From Zea mays (lineage: Eukaryota > Streptophyta > Magnoliopsida > Poales > Poaceae): DNA of 64,000 bases. The translations under genes and the position numbers were made by a program. A model generated the notes under the pieces. It saw nothing but the letters and a program-made list of their open reading frames with translations. It made no database searches and was not told the origin of the DNA. Of the stretch, positions 11,498 through 23,891 are shown in pieces (position 1 is the stretch's first letter; each line of letters opens with the position of its first letter). The stretch lies in the NCBI RefSeq assembly GCF_902167145.1, contig NC_050099.1, forward strand, positions 11,236,434 through 11,300,433, written 5' to 3'.

Positions 11498-14400
11498 CTA
11501 TTGATTGAGATTTGTCACAGCCTCCTCTGGATTAGCAATTCTAGGGGGCGCCAAACCAATTGAATTCCAGCAGGCCTTAGCAAAGTTACATCTGAGGAAG
11601 AGATGATATAGAGTTTCCTCCTTCTGCCAGATGCAGTTTTCGCAAGTGTATGACTCAAGTGTCATGTTTTTCCTCCTCAGCATATTCCTCGTGTTCAGTC
11701 TGTTTTTCAGCAACATCCAATAGAAAACTTTATGCTTTGGTTGACATTTATTTTTCCAAAGCGGTTTGAAAATGTGGTGAACTTGGTAACGACCCATAAG
11801 ATGCCTGTAAGTCTTTTTTGTAGAGAAAATCTCTGATCCCCAAATGTGTTTCCAAATGTCCTTTGCGTTGGTCACAGTGATTTGTCCCCAGGCCTCATTT
11901 AGCTCAAGATATTGCTCGTAAGCCTGCGCAGACAGAGGGAGCTGAAAAATCTCAAAAAGGTGTTCTTTTTGTTTTGCTTCTTTGATAGAGAGTTTGCTGT
12001 TGCAAGCAAAGGAAAATAACTCCAGATATTGTTGCGCTGGAATGCCCTTATTCCAAAGATCTCCCCAGAAAAGGATAGTTCTCCCATTGACAATGGTTGG
12101 GGCTCCCAGTCCCTTGAAATCTTGAACAAGACTGAGAAGACTTTCCACCAAAAGGACCCAATACTTGAGCAGCTAGGAAGTCTGTCTGTCCTGTAATAGT
12201 TGTTCCATACGAGATTTACCCAAGGTAAGTCATAATTATTGAAGAACTTGTGTAAAAATTTCAAAAGCAAAGCCTTGTTGTGCGTCTCCAATCTGATCAC
12301 TCCGAGACCCCGTTGCTCTTTGGCTGAGTAATCATGCACCAGGCAGCTAGAGGCAGTTTTTTTTAGTTCACATCATTTCCTCTCCAGAGGCAGTGCTTCC
12401 TGTAAGCGTCTATCTTCTTGACTGTGGCGGCAGGAATTTTAAGCGTGCACATAAGAAAAGTCGGGAGAGCTGAGAGAACCGAGTTAACCAACTCCAATCT
12501 TTCGGCCTGGGAGAGGAGAGCAGATGTGCAAGACAGTCTTCTCTCAATCTTTTAGATAAGTGGTAGAAAGTGACGGATTCTAGGTTTTGACAAGCCCAGA
12601 GGGACACCAAGGTAGGTGAAAGGCATTGATCCTGTCTGACAGTTGAACGTTCTAGACAGAACCTCCATCTTTGCTGGGCAGACATTAATGGGGTACATAC
12701 TTGATTTATTATAATTCACCCTGAGCCCCGTCAAAGTTGTGTAGGAGTTAAGAACTGCTCTGAGGAAGAATAATTGCCTAGGGCAAGCTTCCATTATCAA
12801 TAATGTGTCATCAGCATATTGGACAATCGGGAAATCTTGGCCACAGTTCTCAGTAAGAGGCAACTGAAGTAGGTTTTGCTGTCTCGCTTTATTGATAATA
12901 CTCTGAAGCAGATCTGCCGCTAAAATAAACAATAAAGGCGAGAGAGGGTCTCCTTGTCTAACCCCACGCTTGCAATGAAATGTTTTCCCAGGGACGCCAT
13001 TAAGTAAGACCGATGACGTGCCAGACTAAAGGATATTCCTAACCCATCCCAGCCATTTAGGTCCAAATCCTCTATGAGACAGCACCTAGAGGATCAGTTC
13101 ATGTTCAACTATATCAAAAGCTTTTTCAAAGTCCAATTTGAGCACAATGATTTCTTTTTTGGAAATATAACATAAGTGAATATATTCATAAGCCCAGGCC
13201 AAGCAATCCTGAATGGTTCTTCCTTTGATGAAGCCATATTGATTTTTGTGAACAAGAGAAGTCATCAATGTCTGCATTCGATTGGCCAGAAGCTTAGTGA
13301 TAATTTTCATACTACTATTTAGAAGCGAAATTGGCCTGAAATCTCCCACTAATTGGGCATTTTCCTTCTTCAGAATCAGAACGATAAATGAACCATTTAC
13401 ACTTCTAAGACAGACATCATCGTGGTAAAATTGGTCACATAAGTCATAGAAATCTTGGGAGATCAAATTGGTATTAAATCCATCAGGTCTCGGGGATTTG
13501 TCTGAAGGGAGAACTGCAATAATGCTATCAATTTCTTGCCTGGAAAAAGGCGAATCCAACCATTGCAAGCCATCATGCATAATTAACAGGCCTGAGAGAT
13601 CAAAAACATTCGCCGAAAAGTCAGAAGAACCCAAACGACATTTGAAAACATTCCATAGAAGGTTTGCTTTATGATCGTGTTCTGAGAAACTTGACCCATT
13701 GTCATCAGAGAGCAAAGCAATTGAGTTACGCCTGTGCTTTACCGTTGCATGAGAATGAAAAAATCTAGAGCTGATATCTCCATCAGTGACCCATTTGATG
13801 GAAGCCCGTTGCTTCCAATAAATTTTCTGAATTTGAAGCAGACCAGCAATTTTGGTTTGCAAAAGCTCCCGGAAATTCCATTCTTCAATCGAAAGGTCTC
13901 GATGCTCCTCAATTATGTCAATGAACTCGATAAGTAACTTAGTTTGTCCCAGTGTTTTATCAATCTTCGGCAGAGACCGCTGCCACTCTTTGAGAACCTT
14001 TCTGGTGTTCTTGAATTTTGCTGTTAAGTTCTTCGCTTTGTCACAAAGAATTGGCTGACCAGTCCAAGCCTTTTGAAAGACAGACATAAACTCATCAAAT
14101 TGCATCTAGAAATTTTCAAACCTAAAAATTTTAGGCTTGGGGACCTTGGACTTGAAAGAAATCAGACAGGGAACATGGTCGGAGATATCCCTAGGCAGTG
14201 TGGTTGCGCGAGTGTCTGGGTAGATTACCGACCATTCTTGCGAGATGAAAAACCAATCAAGTCTCTGAAGAAGGGGCTCTCTTTGCCTATTCGACCAGGT
14301 AAAGGACAGACCATGGAGAGGAATTTCTATCAGATCAAGTTGGCTAATGGCCTCATTAAATTTCAACATCAGGCTAAGGTCTCCCCTAGCGATATTCCTG

Positions 14401-14927
14401 TTTTCGGGCCTATGAGTAAGATTAAAGTCCCCAACAATCAGCCAAAGCTTTTCAGAGGGCATATTTATATTGGAGAACCAATTGAGAAATTCAATTTTCC
14501 CATGCGGAGAACAGGGCATGTAAGTATTTGTGATAATCCAGGATTCATTCGACGTATTAGTGGAAAATTCAACCGAAAGAGCATAATCATTCTGGTAGAT
14601 AACATTGCCCACCAATTTTGAGCTATTCCAAACAGTAATGAAACCACCCGAATTTCCCACCGAGGGGACAAAAGCAAACGAGTCAAAAGAATTAGGGCAA
14701 AACTTTCTGAGGTCAGCCCTATCAAAAAATTCCTTCTTGGTTTCCTGCAAGCAGATAATATCACATCTGGTTTCCCGAATCGTACAATGAATACCATTCC
14801 CTTTGACCACAAAATTGATCCCACGAACATTAAAGCTTAAAACCGACCATTCAGAATAAATAACTGCATTGTGACTATTCATCGGGGGCATAATCAGGTT
14901 TGTCAACGAAAGAAAGCCCGAACCCAA
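11498..14927 (-). pseudogene. LINE ORF2: endonuclease / reverse transcriptase, degenerate
   Basis: The N-terminal 270 residues (14927-14106) are an AP-type endonuclease/exonuclease/phosphatase domain: FNVRG near the start, ICLQETK, GDFN and SDHVP toward the end. A single in-frame stop separates it from the next piece (14105-13086), with KSPRPDGFN, the FRPISL block and [10 protein letters not shown] of the reverse transcriptase fingers and palm. The catalytic VQYADD lies near 12815. The C-terminal part (12151-11498) has the Cys/His block CENCIWQKEETLYHLFLRC (zf-RVT type). Several stops and frameshifts (13085, 12550, 12340) make it non-functional. Confidence 0.9.
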
Positions 14928-17810
14928 TTACTGGGTGGGCAAACAAGTATCTATTAGAACCGGATACAGAGAAATAACCAGGAACCATAAAGTTTGACAC
15001 CGCAACAACAAGACAAATACACCGGGGCAGAAATAGCCAAAAGGCCCGGCGAAACAAAGTCCTACAAAATCTCCCCACCCGGAGCAACACCATCACATTA
15101 CTTGTCTTCATCTGCAGAATCCTGTTTTTTGTCATCATTGTCTTTTTGCCCTGGCTTATTGGGACCAACATAGCCAGTGGGATTCTTCTTCTTCTTAAGG
15201 GCTTTATCGGATAGATCCACTTCTGACAGATCGCAGAATTTTCCCCCTAGGTTTCTGATGACCCTGGCAGATAAGGAGGGAGGGCCCTCAAACTTATGCT
15301 GACACATCAAACAGTTCTTTTTCTGACAGGAGCCCTGCCTGAACCCAGCCCTAGCTTCACGCAGCCTCTTACTTCTCCTCAGGTCAGACTCCACAATGGT
15401 AGGCTTGGAGGGGGAGGACACCGAATATGTCGGATCAGAGACTTTACCAGTTGATTCTTCTGAGAGGACAGACTCAAGGAACTTGCCATCAGGACATTTC
15501 TTAGGGATGGCAAAAGAGTGAATCTCAGACTCAGGGTCCAGCAAAGCAGAAGGAATGTCTAAAGACCAGAATGATTTCGACCAGCTGAAGGAATCTTCAT
15601 GTAGCAGGTTTGACAGGAAAAAAGGAGACCACTTCTTAGGGACCTGCACAGAGAAGTCTGGATTACCAGCAGGAGCAAAATAGTTAGCCTAGATCCTGTA
15701 GAATTGGGCACTCCTTTTCCTTTCCATGAGGCTCAGGAAAACAAGGTCTGGCTGCCAGTCCTGGGAGAGCATATAATTCATCACCACATTGTTGGGACCA
15801 TTGTTGATTTGTTCCTCAGGTTGGGCATCAGGGATAAGAATATCCCCCGGCACATGGAGGTCTCCCTGGTTGGGTGGGCCGTCAACCTCCTGGAGCCCAT
15901 TCATAGGAACATCACCCAAAGCAGGAAGGTCAGGAGCATTAAAGTGCAGCACCGGCCCAACCACATCTTGGCCCTCAAGAATCTGCCCATTCTGCACCGG
16001 AACACCCAGGATGGGACCAGAAGAACTATCCGAGGACAGGCCTAAATGCTGATTGCTGACTTGTTGCTCGTCAGGTTGCAGGTCTTGCTGGGGCTGCTGC
16101 GCAGGTGGGTCATTAACAATCCACTGGTCCCAATCCCCTTGAATATTGTCTGCTGGCTGAACTTGAACATTGTCTTCTGGCGGGAAATTAAGATCCCAAC
16201 CAGCAGCAGGCAGAGGTTGGCCCAGACCAAATAATGCGAGAGGGAGCTGTTGACCATCTTCCGGGACAACTGGCTCTGGATCTTCATCTTGGGGTTGGCC
16301 CCCCAACAAGTTTTGTTGTATGATCTCACACTGCAGTCCACGAGTTACCGATAAAACCATCAGCTTCCGAGAAGACAATGAACTAGGGGACCTCCTCGAG
16401 GGACGTGACTCGAACCCTAAGCATAGTCCTATTAACATTATGTTTGTCCTCCTCCCACAAGATTAATCTACCAAAGGAGCCAATAGCAGCCTGCAAGTAC
16501 TCAGAGGAACGATAATCGAGGGGGAATCCCAACAACATAAGCCAGCAATCGCGATTAAAAAAAAGTGCCCTGTGGTTCCAAGCATCATTATGTCGCTGAG
16601 CAGTAAAGGTGGCATCGAGATATTGCTGCGGGCCAAGCAAGACCAAATTGTCTCTTTCAAGCACACTGCTAAACTGAACCAGAACCTAACCCAGGTGTGA
16701 CCGCTGGATATCCCGCACCGCAAGCCGCCGATGGTCCACCAAATATTCTCTGACCACATCCCTCACCGCCGGAAAAATGACTTCATGATCAGGTAAAGGT
16801 TGGATATTGATAATAGCCCAATCCTCATGCATTGGCGGAAGACGCCTAGTCACTGACCTGGCCATAACCTCACGGTGCAGAACCACCGAAGCGCTGAAGC
16901 TCGACGGAAGGAAGGGCTCAGGATCAACATGCCTATACGCCATTGGAGAAGGAAGCGAGGATCGCCAGCCAGCAGTCGAAGAAGGAGCAGTTTGGGGTTT
17001 TGATGAAGTGACACCCAAAGAAAGCGTCAGGGACTGGAGAGGTGTCGATTCAGATTTTTTAATACATCTTGGGCGAACTCCTCGAAGCAACAATATCTAG
17101 GGGGTCCACCGATCAGGGACACCGCGGGGGAGCGAAACCAGGTACTGTGATCCGGAAATTTCCGATTTCCCACCAAAATGGCTCAACTTCCAAAGGCAGG
17201 GAACGAGGCTAAAGGAAAACCGAAAGAAGATTTCTTAGAGGGACAAAATAATTCCAAGTGCCCCCTCACCTTATAGAAGTGACAGCGAAAGGCAGGCGGG
17301 CCCAGCGGCCCAGCAGGCCCCCGGCTCCGAACGGGACACCATTGAAGGTTGCGAGGCCAAGTCCAGTTAAAATTTGAATTTTGAAATTTGGAACGTCCAC
17401 GAATTCCACCGCTATGAACGTCGCCAAGAGGCTCAGGGTTAAGCTGCGACGAGAAAACCCTCCTGGAATTCGAAATCCGGGGAGGCACAACCCTTCGCCG
17501 GGAGGACGAGAACCACGAATCAGGAGCAGGCGAGCCCAGCCGATTGAACGCAGAAATTCTGATTCGAGACTGATGCGCCATACCAGCGGAGAACATCTTA
17601 TTGCAGCGAACCGGAGCCAAATTACGAGAAGGTGAGCCCAGACGATTGAACGCAGAAATTCTAGCCCGAGCCTGAGGCTCAACACCACCAGAGAACTTTT
17701 TATTGCTACGAATCGGGACAACATTAGCACCAGTGAGAGGGAGCTTAACAATATCCGCAAAAAAGATAATCTCTTCTTGCCCCGAACATTCAGCCAAGAG
17801 GCCTCCTCTT

Positions 17811-17994
17811 TGTAAGAATACCAGAGAATATGCGGAAGGCAGTGCCTCTCCCAGGAGGTTGCCGATGGTTATATAGCCGACCAAACTTGACACACAAGTT
17901 ACAGATCATTACAGATATGGACTTGGTTACAATACAAGGAAATCTAAATTAATTCTATCTATAATTATACATGCCATAGAAATATAGCTTAACA
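17811..17994 (-). repeat. 3' LTR of the Copia element (184 bp)
   Basis: It is identical to the other LTR apart from a handful of transitions and the lack of one 49-bp unit that is doubled in the right copy. Confidence 0.92.
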
Positions 17995-18009
17995 TTCCCC
18001 CTCAATCAC
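17995..18009 (-). other. Polypurine tract of the Copia element
   Basis: On the minus strand this is GTGATTGAGGGGGAA directly before the LTR start TGTTAAGC, the classic Copia arrangement. Confidence 0.88.
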
Positions 18010-18029
18010 AACTTTACCAAGTTGAGATT

Positions 18030-21000
18030 GGAACGAAACCATTCAAGCTTGTTAACGGGCAACGCCTTTGTGAAGCCATCAGCTAATTCATCAGCAAAAG
18101 AGATAATGCGAACTTGAAGTTGCTTGCTTGCCACTCATTCCCGAACAAAATGAAAATCAACTTCAATATGCTTAGTACGACCATGAAAACGAGGGTTAGC
18201 TGTGAGATAGGTAGCCCCTAAATTATCACACCATAAACAGGGTACCCGAGACTGAGGAATACCGAGTTCACCAAGAACACTCTGAATCCAAATAATTTCC
18301 GCAGTTGCATTAGCCACGGCCTTGTACTCAGCTTCAGTACTAGAGCGAGATATTGTTGGTTGTTTTGAGCACTCCATGATACAAGATTTGGTCCAAAGAA
18401 GATTGCAAAACCCCCAGTGGAGCGGCGATCATCAGAATTACCGGCCCAGTCAGCATCAGAAAAGGCACTCAAAAATAGAGAAGGACTTCTACGGAAATAA
18501 AGACCATACCCCAATGTGCCACATAAGTACCTCAAAATTCGTTTGACTGTAGACCAATGTTGGGTGGTGGGACTATGCAAATATTGACAAACTTTGTTCA
18601 CCGCAAATGAGATGTCTGGCCTTGTTAATGTTAAGTATTATAGTGCACCGACAACACTACGATAAGTTGCGACATCTTCATTGCTCAACATGGTACCGTC
18701 TGAAAGTGATAACTTCTCATTAGCAGCAAGGGGTGTGGAGACGGGCTTACACTTGACCATACCACTTCGAAGCAAAATATCCTTGGTATATTTTTCTTGA
18801 GTGAGGAGAAGACCATCAGAGCTCTAGTGAACTTCAATACCCAAGAAATAGTGAAGGGGGCCAAGATCTTTGAGTGCAAAATCAGCCCTTAGATCAGAGA
18901 GAAGAGCATCAACAACCTCTAAACAGGAGCTAGCAACAATAATATCATCCACATAGATAAGAAGGAATATTTTAATAGTACCCTTGAAATAAATGAAAAC
19001 AGATGTATTTGCTTGTGATGGTTTGAAGCCAAGACACACCAATTTAGCACTAAAACGTGAATACCAAGCACGAGGAGCTTGTTTTAATCCATACAGGGCC
19101 TTATCAAGTTTGCACACATAGGTCGGATGAGTTGAGGTGATAAACCCAGGAGGCTGCTTCATATAAACATCCTCTTCCAGAACACCATGAAAGAACGCGT
19201 TCTGCACATCTAGTTGGCGAAGACACCACCCTTGAGAAACAGCAAAAGATAACACCAATCGAATAGTAGTCGGTTTAACCACTGGACTAAACGTGTCTTC
19301 ATAATCTATCCCGTATCGTTGCTTGAATCCCTTGGCAACTAGGCGGGCCTTGTAACGATCAATGGAACCATCAGCTTTCTTTTTGATTTTATAGACCCAT
19401 TTACAGTCAATAAGATTGGTAGCCTGATTAGCAGGGACCAAGTGCCAGGTGCAATTTCGCATAAGGGTAGAATACTCATCATGCATAGCCTGTGTCCACC
19501 GTGCATCAGACATGGCTTCCTTGACTGTTTCTGGTTCTCCAGTGGCACAAAAATGACCATAGCGAATCATACCAGGGAACAACTTCTTAGGTTGCACAAT
19601 ATTATTCCGGAGTCGAGTCCGAGGACGCTCAGCCAGATCAAGCATTGGAGGCTCTGGTATAGCCGAAGAAGCAGGCAATAGAGAATTACCAACTGATGTT
19701 GGAGAGAGGCCTTCAGAGACCGCAGGAGATCCCGCTGCTGGTACTGCATCGGGTGCATCAGTGGGAGCAGATTGCTCAGGATCAACAGAGGAACCGACAT
19801 GGGCAACTTCCTCGGCAGGATGATCCGGTGCAGAGGGTAGGATTAGTGCCTCGTGTGCATGCTCCTGTACACCAAGACCGTAGCTTTCTGGGAAGCAAGC
19901 AGTACGTCGAGATAAGTCATGTACATCAGAAAATTCCTGCACAGGACAATCTTCACGCAACAGATTAGTAGACTTAGGCATTAAGGACAAATCTACAGTA
20001 TCACCCCCGGTAACAGATGGATTAAGCAATGTTGGATAAAGGAGAGAGATCTCGGAGCGTAAGCGGGCACCAGCATTGGGGTGTAGCGTAGCAAAAGGAA
20101 AAATTGATTCATCGAATACCACATCACGCGAATATAAACACGAACAGTAGAAATATCAAGACATTTGTAGCCCTTGTGATGAGAACTATAACCAAGAAAG
20201 GCACACTGCTTAGAGCGAAAAGATAATTTATGAGAATTGTAAGGGCGTAAGTTAGGCTAGCATGCACAACCAAAAACTTTAAGAAAAGAATAATATGGTT
20301 TTGAACCAAACAACCGTTCAACAGGTGACGCATGAGCAAGGATAGGTGTTGGCAATCTAATGATCAGGAAGACTGCTGTCAAGAACGCCTCATCCCAAAA
20401 TTTTAATGGCATAGAGGCATGAGCGAGAAGAGCGAGGATGTTTGCGTTCGGTGGATCCATTTTGTTGGTGTGTATGGGGACATGACACAAGGTGGGAAAT
20501 ACCAAGACGTGCAAAAAACGGACTCAATTTTTGATACTCACCACCCCAATCCGTTTGCACAGCCAAGATTTTATGATTAAGTAATCGTTCAGCATGTACT
20601 TGAAAATCTCAAAAAAAATCAAAGACCTCACTCTTGTGTTTGATAAGAGAAATCCAAGTAAATTTACTATAATCATCAATGAAACTGACATAGTAATCAT
20701 ATCACCCTACAGAAGTAGGTGCTGGACCCGACACATCGGAAAACACCAACTCTAAAGGTGCCTTAGAGACACTCACAGACTTAGGAAAATGAAGTTGTTT
20801 ACTCTTGGCTTGCTGGCATGCATCACAAATATGAACAAGCTCTTTATTGGACTCAATAGGTAAATTATTATCACGAATAACACGACGCACTGTAACGGAT
20901 GACGGATGACCAAGACGACTATGCCACCGATCTGTGGATGTTTTGACAACACTGGAAACATGCTTGCTACTGTTGTGCTCCAAGGATGGGATGGGATATA

Positions 21001-22273
21001 GTCCGTTCCTACACATGCCGTGTAGAAGAGTTTGCCTCGTGTGACGATCCTTGACAAGAAAGAAATCAGGGTGAAGTTCAAGAAAAACATCATTATCAGA
21101 CGTGAGACGATGAACTGAAGCTAAGTTTCGAGTAGCTTGAGGAACATGCAAGACATTATTTAGAGAAATGTTATGATAAGGGGTAATAACCGTAGATTGG
21201 CCTATATGCTTTATCGTCATACCTGCTCCATTGGCCGCATGTACTTGATCATTACCATTGTAGTCTTGCCGCATGGTCAGTTTGTCAAGATCGCCAGTAA
21301 TATGATCTGTGGCTGCACTGTCGGCATACCACGTCGTGTCAACATTATAGGAGGTGACAGCAGCAGAAGCTGTTTTCTCAGGGCCATTGAAATTCTTGTC
21401 AAACCGCTTCCAGCACCGAAGAGCAGTATGACCAGTTTTACCACAGACTTGACATTCATGATCTCTGTAAGGATTATTGGGATTACCTCCTCGACCAAGA
21501 TTGCCACGTCCAGAACCATTGCGGCCTCCAGGATATCCACGACCAGAATCAAAACGACCGCGGCCGTGGCCACCACCATGACCACGTGCAACAGAATTGG
21601 CCACCATCTGGAACGATTCCTTGACATCTTTATGAGACTCCAGACGTGCCTCCGTAGAGAGAAGGCGCGCATACAAATCATCCAGACTGATTGGAGCAGT
21701 CATGCCCGTTACTTGTTCAACGAGCGGATTGTATTCAGCATCAAGTTCATTGAGAATATGTGACACAATATCATCAGTGTCAAGCTGCTTCCCAGCAGCT
21801 GCCATCTCTTATGCGAATTTGCGCATCTTGGAGAAGTACACAGACATAGACATATCTCCTTTACGTGTGTTTCCAATCTGGGTCCGTAGATGGAGGATAC
21901 GAGACCAAGATTGAGAAACAAACGACTGCGTTATCGCTGTCCACATGCTTGCTGCTGTGTTACACAAAGATATACCAGATAACACCTCACGAGAAAGTGA
22001 GGTAACCAGATATGTCAGGACGTATTGATCACGAACACGCCAATTGACATAGTCTGGATTTGCAATCTCCACCATCTTGGAATTTTCTTCAACTGACAAG
22101 GTCTTCGACGGCTCAATTTCAGAGCCATCAAGAAAGCCTTCAAACTGTGTCGCCCGGATCGCCGGCAAGACCTGGGCACGCCATAGGAGATAATTCTCCC
22201 TTGTCAACTTCTCAGAGACCGGGATGGAGAGAGACGCCGGTATCACTGGAGCCGAGACAGACGAACTCGCCAT
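18030..22273 (-). pseudogene. Copia gag-pol polyprotein, inactivated
   Basis: The frame opens at the ATG at 22273, 37 bp inside the LTR. Order: gag with UBN2-type region (22273-21500), zinc knuckle CQVCGKTGHTALRC (about 21440), protease DSAATDHI (about 21310), GAG-pre-integrase HSRLGHP and integrase (21000-20150, C-terminal FLGYS), reverse transcriptase with YVDDI near 18945, and RNase H ([17 protein letters not shown]) down to about 18130. In-frame stops occur at about 21808, 20704, 20610, 20258, 18822, 18640 and 18133, and there is a one-base shift near 18375. All these stops can be explained by C-to-T or G-to-A changes. Confidence 0.92.
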
Positions 22274-22295
22274 GACTAGATGTATTTGGAAGAGA

Positions 22296-22309
22296 GGCTC
22301 TGATTACCA
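22296..22309 (-). other. Primer binding site of the Copia element
   Basis: On the minus strand TGGTAATCAGAGCC begins right after the 5' LTR; this is a methionine-tRNA type site with one extra A. Confidence 0.85.
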
Positions 22310-22542
22310 TGTAAGAATACCAGAGAATATGCGGAAGGCAGTGCCTCTCCCAAGAGGTTGCTGATGGTTATATAGCCGACCAAACTTGACACACAAGTTA
22401 CAGAGGTTGCTGATGGTTATATAGCCGACCAAACTTGACACACAAGTTACAGATCATTACAGATATGGACTTGGTTACAATACAAGGAAATTTAAATCAA
22501 TTCTATCTATAATTATACATGCCATAGAAATATAGCTTAACA
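22310..22542 (-). repeat. 5' LTR of the Copia element (233 bp) with an internal 49-bp duplication
   Basis: The unit that begins AGGTTGCTGATGG and ends AAGTTACAG is present twice in tandem here and once in the 3' LTR. Confidence 0.92.
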
Positions 22543-23219
22543 CTCTTCATCCGAAAAAATCTTGAATTCGTGCCTCCAGTTAGGGCCACCATGGTTCCAA
22601 AGATTGAAGAAAGCTCCGAATTCCGCACGATCAATACATCTAGAGTTGTAAATATGAAAACCCACAGCCTTTGAAGAAACCGAAAACCAGAAAACCCGAT
22701 CAGCGAGCTGGCGCACCTCAAAGCCAGCCACAAACCCACCCAGGGCGGCCTGGAGAAGATGACCAACAGAATCCGAGTTCAACTTGAAAATGCATGTGCC
22801 GAAAGAAACCACCAACCAGAAGGACGACAGAAGACTGTGGCGAGCAGGACAAACCGAAGAGGCCAAATTAAGCCAGAGGGAATCCTCGAAGGCCAACTCC
22901 GACTGAAAGTCCAGGCGGGCGAGTTCCATGCTTGAGGAAACAAGAAGACCAGAAGGCAGAGGCGAGAGGACCTGAACTTGGTGGCCGACGAGAGGAAAGG
23001 GGAGGAGGAAGCCACCACCGCCATGGTCAGATCACCGGACGGGAGACGCCACCCGGCATCACCGGTTCCTTCCCGTTAGCTTGCCCTGGAGGAGCGGCTT
23101 GGGGGCCATCAAACTCCCTAGTGTGGTGTGGGAAACATTCTCAAGCATGTGACTGGTGACATTTAGTTTGACTAATCTCTACTACTAATTATGTTAGTAT
23201 CGTAGGCGTCCACATTTCT

Positions 23220-23845
23220 CTACGGTGCACGGTTCTGCCGTCGCCAGCGCGCCCCCTCCGCGCTCCATCTGCCTCCCTCCGCTAGAATCTTGCGGCTTCC
23301 TCCGCTCTTCGCCATCAGCGCTCCCCGATCCCCCGCAGCCCCGTCACCTTCCTCCCCAACCCCCCCCCCCCGCCCCCGGTAACTCCGTCCCGGCCACACA
23401 TCCCGCCATGCCGCGCGCACACCCAGGCCCCTCCTACGCCCCTCCCCCGAAACCCTCGCCCCTCAATCCTCGGCGGCATAGTTTTGCGGCCGTCACGCCC
23501 CAGCAATCCATGGCGGTGGATGATGCTCTGTCCTGTCTTATGCTGCTGCCTGGTGGTGGTTGAGCTCGATGGCTGGTCATCGGTACCCGTGGTGACGAGC
23601 TCAACAACCGGACTGCTAGCACCCTTCGCGACGTGCGTCCAACACGGATCCAGGATCTGGCAACCTCTTCACCCCCTGCTTGTGCCCTACCACACTCCAC
23701 AGGTTCGTCGCAGGCCCATGCCGCCCTCCCCACATCGGCGGCTCGGCTCCAATCCACGACGGTCGACAACGGCTCCACCTCCAGCTTCCACCGCCGGTTC
23801 GCCATAGTGCCGCGCGGGCCTCTCCTCCCTGGTCGCTAGAACACT
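23220..23845 (+). other. GC-rich exon-like block in the Helitron, source unknown
   Basis: This block has the composition of a grass first exon and several overlapping open frames (for example 23225-23563 and 23484-23807 on plus). I recognise no domain. It contains a C run of about 14 at 23361. It is probably captured DNA; function is not inferred. Confidence 0.35.
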
Positions 23846-23891
23846 GAAGCTCTAGATGAGATCTCGTTTCTGCTTCAGATTTCAGAAAACC

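Larger units (their letters stand above)
17811..22542 (-). mobile_element. Complete Copia retrotransposon (4.7 kb) inserted in the LINE
   Basis: Short LTRs at 17811-17994 and 22310-22542 begin (minus strand) TGTTAAGC and end TTCTTACA, with the 5-bp duplication CTCTT at 17806-17810 and 22543-22547. The primer site lies at the right and the polypurine tract at the left, so it reads on the minus strand. Size and short LTRs resemble the Hopscotch/Retrofit (Ale) lineage; this is by memory of element size, not by alignment. Confidence 0.93.
15098..22929 (-). pseudogene. LINE ORF1, split by the Copia element and frameshifted
   Basis: The N-terminal piece starts at the ATG at 22929 and carries FGAFFNLWNHGGPNW, a motif typical of grass LINE ORF1 proteins; it runs to 22543, where the Copia insertion begins. 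The frame resumes left of the insertion at 17805. Further left are a zinc-knuckle-like CHFYKVRGHLELFC (about 17275), an RRM/DUF4283-like part (17093-16383) and a low-complexity acidic/Gln-Pro region (16440-15690). The last piece ends at 15098. At least three frameshifts separate the pieces. Confidence 0.8.
11187..23160 (-). mobile_element. L1-clade LINE, near full length, with a nested Copia element
   Basis: The element has the layout of a plant L1 LINE: ORF1 (RNA-binding protein, right side), then endonuclease, reverse transcriptase and a C-terminal zf-RVT region (left side), all on the minus strand. It is bounded by a perfect 16-bp duplication. Subtracting the nested Copia insertion and its 5-bp duplication leaves about 7.2 kb, so it is not 5'-truncated in the usual way. 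All frames carry stops or shifts, so the copy is dead. The 3' tail is only a few A residues. Confidence 0.88.

Noticed and set aside
14073..14621. 182-codon plus-strand frame within the LINE
   Set aside because: It is the antisense of the LINE endonuclease domain.
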